DNA of 64,000 bases from Romboutsia_C sp015668195 (GTDB taxonomy: Bacteria > Bacillota > Clostridia > Peptostreptococcales > Peptostreptococcaceae), in the NCBI RefSeq assembly GCF_015668195.1, contig NZ_JADPFC010000002.1, forward strand, positions 372,001 through 436,000, given 5' to 3'. The notes under the pieces are model-generated. The model did not search any database, had not been told where the DNA came from, and saw only the letters and a list, made by a program, of their open reading frames with translations. Position 1 is the first letter of the stretch. Every line of letters begins with the position of its first letter. Of the stretch, positions 58,630-64,000 are shown in pieces. The translations under genes were made by a program, and so were the position numbers.

Positions 58630-61119
58630 TTATAATATGTTGTTGGGATTAATATCTATGGATACATTAACCTCTTTATTAAACACTACGTCTCGTTTTG
58701 TTATACATATATATTTTATTATACCTTTTAATAGATTTATTTCAATATCCTCATCCTTAAATAATATCTGCCATCTATAATTTTGATTAATTTTTGATAT
58801 TGAACATGGGTTTGGACCTAATATAAAATCAAAATTATTTATACCCCTAGATTTAAGAAGATAAATAATTGAATCATACATATTTTTAGCATTTTGCTTT
58901 ACTATATGTTCATTTTCTCCGCTTATTACAACACTGACCATATTATTAAAAGGAGCATATCCAAATGCTTTTCTGATTTTTATCTCATCTTCATAAAATC
59001 CTTCATAGTCATAATTTATGGCCCTTCTTATAGCATAGTGGTCTGTATCATAAGTTTGAAGAATAACCTTACCTTCTTTGTCAGATCTTCCTGCTCGTCC
59101 TGAAACTTGAGTTACTAGCTGAAATGTAGTTTCAAAACTTTTAAAATCCGGAAAATTTAATATCATATCTGCTGATAATATACCTACTAAAGTTACATTG
59201 TCAAAGTCTAGCCCTTTACTTAGCATTTGCGTCCCAATTAATATGTCTGCTTCTTTATTTTTAAATTTATTAAGAATTTCTTCTAATGAACCCTTTTTAG
59301 AAGTAGTATCTTTATCCATTCTAAGAATTTTTGCATCTTTGAATATATTTTTTAACTCTTCTTCTATTTTTTGAGTTCCTATTCCAAAAGGTTTTACATA
59401 GTTACTACCACACTCTGGACACTCATGAGGTATTTCTTTTTCATATCCACAATAATGACACCTTCCTATGTTATTTCTTTTGTGATATGTTAATGATATA
59501 TCACAATTTTCACATTGAAATACATAACTACAGTTTCTGCATGATACAAAACTTGCATAACCTCTTCTATTTAAAAATAATATTACCTGATTATTATTTT
59601 TAATAGCAGTTTCTATTTCTTGTTGTAGTCTCATGCTAAATATGCTCTTGTTTCCATTATTTAGCTCTATCTTCATATCTACAACTTCAATTTTAGGAAG
59701 TGGTCTTTTATTAGCTCTAGATTTTATTTCTATTAATTCATACTCTTTATTGCAAGCTTTATAATATTCTTCAACAGATGGAGTTGCAGAACCTAATATC
59801 AATGATATGTTTTCCTTGTGTGACATATACCTAGCAACTTCTATAGTACTAAATTTAGGATTTTTCTCTGATTTGTATGAAGACTCATGAAACTCATCTA
59901 TTATTACTACACCTAAGTTTTTAAATGGAGCAAATAATGCAGATCTTGCACCTATTAATATTCTTATTTTGCCTGCTTTTATAGCTTTATACACATCATG
60001 TTTTTGACCTTCTGATAATTGACTGTGAAATACTCCTACTATATCTCCAAACCTATTTTTTAATCTATCTATAGTTTGCGGAGTTAGAGATATCTCCGGT
60101 ACTAAAAATATACTGTCTAGACCTTGATTTAGTGCATAATCTATAACTTCCATATATACTTCTGTCTTACCACTACCTGTTACTCCATGAATCATGTAAG
60201 GTTTTTTATTCTCTTCAAACATCTCTGATGTTATTTTGTTAACAGCATATAATTGCTCTTTATTTAAATTTATATCTTTGTAATCCGTACTATATATATC
60301 TTTAGGCTTTCTATAATAATCTCTTATTTCTAAATTAATTAAATTCTTATCATATAATGATGTTATGCTTTTTTTAGATACATTTAACAATTCCATTATA
60401 TCATTTATTTCACTATCATCATTGTACTTTAAAAAGTTTATAACTTCTTTTTGCTTACTTCCTAGGGTTATCTTATTATTTTTTATATATTCATCTATAT
60501 AATCACTATCAATAGCTAGTGATACATAGCATATTTTCTTTTCATTTTTATGGTCTTTATATTCCCATAAAATATCTATTATATTTTTTTTATTAAGTCT
60601 GTAAAGTATATTATTTATATTTTTTATAGACTTTAGTTTATCTATTTTTATCTTCCCTTTATTATCTAGTATTGAATTTACTACTATCTGTTCATCTTCA
60701 TTTAATGAATTAATTACATCTTTTATTTGTAATTGGTCTAAATTTCTTATATCACTATTTAAAACTGCAACTTTATAATTATTTAGTTTATATCCTTTTG
60801 GATATATTAAGTTTATACAATCTATATATGTGCACAGATATCTATTTTTCATCCACCTTACTAATTCTAAATCTTCTTTTGAAAATATAGGCTCTTTATC
60901 TAATACATCTATAATTTCTTTTAATCTTATGTTATCTTCCACTTCATTATTTATTTCAAAGACAAAGGCTTCTGTAGGTTTATTTCCTCGACCAAAAGGA
61001 ACTAAAACTCTATGACCTATTTTTAAATCATCTATTAAAAGATTTGAAAACTTGTATGTAAATAAATTGTCTGTATGTATAGTATTGCTTCTTACTACTA
61101 ATTTTGCATACTTTTTCAT
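58630..61119 (-). CDS. priA: Primosomal replication restart helicase PriA
   Basis: An 829-aa helicase reloading replication at stalled forks. N-terminal 3'-DNA binding domain (1-110), winged helix region, Walker A MIHGVTGSGKTEVYMEVI (about 315), box II VVIIDEFHESSYKSEK (DEFH where DEEH is usual), LGSATPSVEEYY, a zinc-binding insert with eight Cys (SCRNC, CENC, CHYC, CPEC), then GTQMLSKGLDFDNVTLVG and VSGRAGRSDKEG. The ATG at 61117-61119 has AGGAGA 13 bases upstream, a rather long spacing. Confidence 0.96.
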   Translation of the reverse strand: MKKYAKLVVRSNTIHTDNLFTYKFSNLLIDDLKIGHRVLVPFGRGNKPTEAFVFEINNEVEDNIRLKEIIDVLDKEPIFSKEDLELVRWMKNRYLCTYIDCINLIYPKGYKLNNYKVAVLNSDIRNLDQLQIKDVINSLNEDEQIVVNSILDNKGKIKIDKLKSIKNINNILYRLNKKNIIDILWEYKDHKNEKKICYVSLAIDSDYIDEYIKNNKITLGSKQKEVINFLKYNDDSEINDIMELLNVSKKSITSLYDKNLINLEIRDYYRKPKDIYSTDYKDINLNKEQLYAVNKITSEMFEENKKPYMIHGVTGSGKTEVYMEVIDYALNQGLDSIFLVPEISLTPQTIDRLKNRFGDIVGVFHSQLSEGQKHDVYKAIKAGKIRILIGARSALFAPFKNLGVVIIDEFHESSYKSEKNPKFSTIEVARYMSHKENISLILGSATPSVEEYYKACNKEYELIEIKSRANKRPLPKIEVVDMKIELNNGNKSIFSMRLQQEIETAIKNNNQVILFLNRRGYASFVSCRNCSYVFQCENCDISLTYHKRNNIGRCHYCGYEKEIPHECPECGSNYVKPFGIGTQKIEEELKNIFKDAKILRMDKDTTSKKGSLEEILNKFKNKEADILIGTQMLSKGLDFDNVTLVGILSADMILNFPDFKSFETTFQLVTQVSGRAGRSDKEGKVILQTYDTDHYAIRRAINYDYEGFYEDEIKIRKAFGYAPFNNMVSVVISGENEHIVKQNAKNMYDSIIYLLKSRGINNFDFILGPNPCSISKINQNYRWQILFKDEDIEINLLKGIIKYICITKRDVVFNKEVNVSIDINPNNIL

Positions 61120-61204
61120 TATAAAACATCTATCTCCTACTCGTATTAATTAGATTATGTCCTTTTTAATATCTATTTACTCAGTTATTTCTATTGCTAA
61201 AAAT

Positions 61205-61230
61205 AAAAGCATCTAAATTAATAGATGCTT
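61205..61230 (-). terminator. Terminator of gmk-rpoZ-coaBC
   Basis: Perfect nine-pair stem AAGCATCTA / TAGATGCTT with a six-base loop, then TTATTTTTA on the minus strand, overlapping the coaBC stop codon. Confidence 0.8.
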
Positions 61231-62428
61231 ATCTTTGTAGTAACTTATTGACATTATCTAATATAACATCTGCCACTTCTTCTTTTTTCATTTTTGGATA
61301 TTCTGTAATATTTCCATCTTTATCTATAATCTTAACTATATTAGTATCTACACCAAATCCGGCACCTTTTTTAGTTAAATCATTAGCTACAATAAAATCT
61401 AGATTTTTCTTCTTTATTTTACCTTTAGCATTTTCTATAAGGTCGTTAGTTTCTGCTGCAAATCCAACTAGTATTTTATCTTTCTTTATCTTGCCTATTT
61501 CATAAGCTATATCTTTGTTTCTTTCTAATTCTATAGATAAATCATCATCAGATTTTTTTATTTTCTTATTAGAATAGTTTTTAGGCTTATAGTCTGCTAC
61601 TGCTGCACTTTTTATTACAACTTGATTATCATCTAAGTTTTCTAAAACTGCATTATACATATCCTCAGCACTTTCTATTTTTATAAGCTTTTTTATATTT
61701 TTAGGAGCTTCTAGATTAGTTTGTCCTGATATTAAAGTTACATTAGCACCTCTATTTGCTGCTTGAGTTGCAATTGCATATCCCATCTTACCTGTAGATC
61801 TATTACTTATAAATCTCATTGGATCTATGCTTTCTACTGTAGGTCCAGCAGTAACTATTATATTTTTACCAATTAAATCTTGCTTTTGTGTAAGTAAGTT
61901 AACAACTTCATTTACTATTATCTCTGGTGACGCTAGCTTACCTTTTCCAGTATCTCCACAAGCAAGTCTTCCACTTTCTGGGTCTACAAAATTACAACCT
62001 AGTTCCTTTAATATATCTATATTTCTTTGAAGCACAGGATTTTCATACATATTAGTATTCATAGCAGGTGCTATTAATACTTTTGCCTTAGTAGCCATAA
62101 CTGTTGTTGTAAGCATGTCATCAGCTATGCCATTAGCCATTTTACCTATGAAGTTCGCAGTTGCTGGTGCTATTAAAAATACATCTGCTTTTTTAGCTAG
62201 TGATACATGCTCTACATCCCAAGTTTTTGGTTCTTCAAACATATCACAAACTACATAATTTTGGCTTAATGATTGAAATGATAATGGAGTTACAAATTCA
62301 GTAGCCGCTTTAGTCATTATAACATGAACATTTACACCTAATTTTCTAAGTCTACTTACTACATCTAATGACTTGTATACAGCTATTCCTCCACTTACTC
62401 CTAGTACAACAGTTTTACCTTTTAGCAT
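61229..62428 (-). CDS. coaBC: Bifunctional phosphopantothenoylcysteine decarboxylase / phosphopantothenate-cysteine ligase
   Basis: A 399-aa fusion. The CoaC flavoprotein half (1-185) has GVSGGIAVYKSLDV, catalytic His in WDVEHVSLAKKADV, PATANFIGKMANGIADDML, APAMNTNMYENP and GRLACGDTGKGKLASPE. The CoaB half (about 190-399) has VTAGPTVESIDPMRFISNRS, GKMGYAIATQAA, KSAAVADYKPKN and FIVANDLTKKGAGFG. Steps two and three toward CoA. Confidence 0.97.
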   Translation of the reverse strand: MLKGKTVVLGVSGGIAVYKSLDVVSRLRKLGVNVHVIMTKAATEFVTPLSFQSLSQNYVVCDMFEEPKTWDVEHVSLAKKADVFLIAPATANFIGKMANGIADDMLTTTVMATKAKVLIAPAMNTNMYENPVLQRNIDILKELGCNFVDPESGRLACGDTGKGKLASPEIIVNEVVNLLTQKQDLIGKNIIVTAGPTVESIDPMRFISNRSTGKMGYAIATQAANRGANVTLISGQTNLEAPKNIKKLIKIESAEDMYNAVLENLDDNQVVIKSAAVADYKPKNYSNKKIKKSDDDLSIELERNKDIAYEIGKIKKDKILVGFAAETNDLIENAKGKIKKKNLDFIVANDLTKKGAGFGVDTNIVKIIDKDGNITEYPKMKKEEVADVILDNVNKLLQR

Positions 62429-62433
62429 AAGAA

Positions 62434-62697
62434 TTACTCCTCTTCTGTAGTTTTTTGTTCTAAGTGCTTTTCAGCTTCGTTTAAGTCTATTTCTTCTTGA
62501 GTTAATAATCTATAGCTTATTTTCCCATCAGCAACTTCTTGAGTAGCTATAGTTACAGGCTTGTTATCTCTAGTTTTTGTAGTTGTTATAGTTTCAGCAC
62601 CGTCTATTATTTCTCTAGCTCTTTTTGCTACTGTTCCAACTAAATAATATCTGTTGTCTATTTTGTTTAATACTTCATTTATTGATGGTTTTAACAT
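62434..62697 (-). CDS. rpoZ: RNA polymerase omega subunit
   Basis: An 87-aa protein starting MLKPSINEVLNKIDNRYYLV, then VAKRAREIIDG with the omega helix and SYRLLTQEEIDLNEAEKHLE. It stabilises RNA polymerase beta-prime. One base after gmk and five before coaBC: gmk-rpoZ-coaBC is the usual Firmicute order. Confidence 0.96.
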   Translation of the reverse strand: MLKPSINEVLNKIDNRYYLVGTVAKRAREIIDGAETITTTKTRDNKPVTIATQEVADGKISYRLLTQEEIDLNEAEKHLEQKTTEEE

Positions 62698-62698
62698 T

Positions 62699-63316
62699 TT
62701 ATAATTCCTCCTTGAATTTTGCTATTATATGATTTTTATATCTATTAACTTTATTTTTTTCCGCTAGTATTATACTTTCTACTTCTTTTACTGATGTATT
62801 TACATCTTTATTCACTACAAAATAGTCGTAATCAGATATTTTGTTTATTTCTTCAAAAGCACAACTAAATCTTTTGTGTATTTCTTCTTCTGTTTCTGTT
62901 CCTCTTCCAACTATTCTATTTTTTAATTCTTCAAGAGATGGCGGTAATACAAATATAAATACACCCTCTGGATATACATCTTTTATTTGCTTAGCTCCTT
63001 GCATTTCTATCTCTAGTATGACATCTTGTCCATTTTCTAAAGATTCTATTATAGCAGCCTTTGGTGTACCATAAAAATTGTCATAAATTTGAGCATACTC
63101 TAAAAATTCACCATTATCTATCATCATTTGGAATTTTTCTTTTTCTAAAAAGAAGTAATTAACTCCATCGACTTCACCATTTCTTGGTTTTCTAGTTGTT
63201 GCCGATACAGATAATTTTATATCGTGATTTTTGTTTAGTAACTCTTTGCATATTGTACCTTTCCCAGCTCCCGATGGACCAGATACAACTAATAATAGCC
63301 CTTTTTTCTTAAGCAT
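62699..63316 (-). CDS. gmk: Guanylate kinase
   Basis: A 205-aa kinase making GDP from GMP. P-loop VVSGPSGAGKGTICKELL, SVSATTRKPRNGEVDGVNYF (GMP site), EFLEYAQIYDNFYGTPK and VILEIEMQGAKQI. ATG 63314-63316 has AGGAAG close upstream; the frame extends to 63358 but without a ribosome site, and family proteins start here. remA (DUF370), often found before gmk, is absent. Confidence 0.96.
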   Translation of the reverse strand: MLKKKGLLLVVSGPSGAGKGTICKELLNKNHDIKLSVSATTRKPRNGEVDGVNYFFLEKEKFQMMIDNGEFLEYAQIYDNFYGTPKAAIIESLENGQDVILEIEMQGAKQIKDVYPEGVFIFVLPPSLEELKNRIVGRGTETEEEIHKRFSCAFEEINKISDYDYFVVNKDVNTSVKEVESIILAEKNKVNRYKNHIIAKFKEEL

Positions 63317-63369
63317 TACTATCTTCCTTTCTGATATATAAGTTTCATTATTATACATTTTATTATTAT

Positions 63370-64000
63370 TTATTCTATATTTTGTATTTGCTCTCTTATT
63401 TTTTCTAATTCAGATTTAATTTCTACTACTAAATTAGTTATACTTAAGTCTGATGATTTTGATCCTATTGTATTTGTTTCTCTATTCATTTCTTGGATTA
63501 AGAAATCTATCTTTCTTCCTATTGATTCGTCTTTTACTATAGTCTTTTTTAATTGTTCTATATGACTTTTAAATCTTACTATTTCTTCTGTTATACTACT
63601 TTTATCTGCATATATTGCAACTTCTTGTGCTAATCTATTTTCATCTATTATGCTAGGATTTTCTAGTATCTCAGATATTCTAGTATTTAATTTTTCTTTA
63701 TAATCAATAACAACATTATATGAATACTTTTCAATTTCTTCAATATAATTTTTAAGAAGGTCACATCTCATTATAACATCTTCTGCTAATTTTTTACCTT
63801 CTTCTATTCTCATTTCTTTTAAATTACTTAAAGCTTCTTCTAAAGATTTTTTAAGCATTTCCCATAAAAACTCTTCATCTTCTTCTTTTTCTTCAGCTTT
63901 TATTATATCAGGAAATTTAGCTATATTCATAACGCTTATATCATCTATTAAATCAAACTTATTTTTTATTTGATTTAATATTCCTACATATTGACTAGCT
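63370..64000 (-). CDS. yicC: YicC family endoribonuclease, C-terminal two thirds (cut by window edge)
   Basis: The frame stays open through 64000 with no stop, reading NQIKNKFDLIDDISVMNIAK ahead of the internal ATG at 63928-63930, so the gene starts outside the window. The visible 210 residues hold the family's end: FPDIIKAEEKEEDEEFLWEM, the long helix region EALSNLKEMRIEEGKKLAED, RCDLLKNYIEEIEKY, and the C-terminal domain DESIGRKIDFLIQEMNRETN followed by TIGSKSSDLSITNLVVEIK. YicC/YloC proteins are endoribonucleases. Upstream of gmk as in Bacillus. Confidence 0.93.
   Translation of the reverse strand, partial: ASQYVGILNQIKNKFDLIDDISVMNIAKFPDIIKAEEKEEDEEFLWEMLKKSLEEALSNLKEMRIEEGKKLAEDVIMRCDLLKNYIEEIEKYSYNVVIDYKEKLNTRISEILENPSIIDENRLAQEVAIYADKSSITEEIVRFKSHIEQLKKTIVKDESIGRKIDFLIQEMNRETNTIGSKSSDLSITNLVVEIKSELEKIREQIQNIE

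Noticed and set aside
1..64000. CRISPR arrays, insertion sequences, tRNA or rRNA genes
   Set aside because: Reading both strands showed no repeated spacer structure, transposase, integrase, cloverleaf or rRNA-like segment.

Overview
The window is a low-GC, AT-rich chromosome segment from an anaerobic, endospore-forming Firmicute. The sporulation genes (spo0A, spoIVB, the complete spoIIIA octet, spoVM, ylbJ), a FabK-type fatty-acid operon, a lactate dehydrogenase/EtfAB module and overall gene style point to Clostridia, most likely Peptostreptococcaceae (Clostridioides, Romboutsia, Paraclostridium or a relative). That placement is inference from gene content; no rRNA or tRNA gene was seen. Nearly everything is housekeeping, coded on the minus strand in tightly packed operons. 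There are no insertion sequences, prophage or CRISPR arrays.

Region by region, left to right (minus-strand operons therefore read right to left): 1-2263 holds a cut-off glycosyltransferase and a steB/steA-like pair. 2415-5835 carries cca, spo0A and spoIVB; spo0A has a readable sigma-H promoter with an embedded 0A box and a 30-bp perfect hairpin at its stop codon. 5907-15219 is recN, tlyA, dxs, a DivPAP2 protein, ispA, xseB, xseA, a TsaD-like paralogue, nusB and an Asp23 protein. 15362-20466 is spoIIIAA-AH. 21191-28089 is fapR-plsX-fabH-fabK-fabD-fabG-acpP-fabF behind a FapR operator. 28235-30298 is rpmF, yceD and ackA, and 30712-31992 is tmcAL on the plus strand.

32050-39173 is the most lineage-specific part: a lactate-use island with a FadR-type regulator, lactate permease, lactate racemase LarA, EtfB, a ferredoxin-fused EtfA and an FAD-dependent lactate dehydrogenase. 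This is the gene set of the electron-confurcating lactate dehydrogenase described from Acetobacterium woodii. It carries a TGGTNNNACCA operator beside its promoter and sits inside an otherwise conserved ylb-type block (rpmF, yceD, tmcAL // ylbJ, coaD, rsmD).

39276-64000 follows the Bacillus subtilis ylo order closely: recG, fakA-like, Asp23, rpmB, spoVM, thiN, rpe, rsgA, prkC, prpC, rlmN, rsmB, fmt, def, priA, coaBC, rpoZ, gmk and yicC, with a zinc peptidase and a DUF116 protein added. A short accessory patch (47010-48208: a 49-aa membrane protein, a flavodoxin-like protein and an 83-aa membrane-anchored protein) interrupts it between spoVM and thiN. Two genes are too short for routine ORF calling: rpmF (58 aa) and spoVM (26 aa).

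I see no clearly unprecedented system. The best leads are the lactate island and its control region, the TsaD paralogue, the SteA/SteB pair next to spo0A, and the unannotated small proteins.
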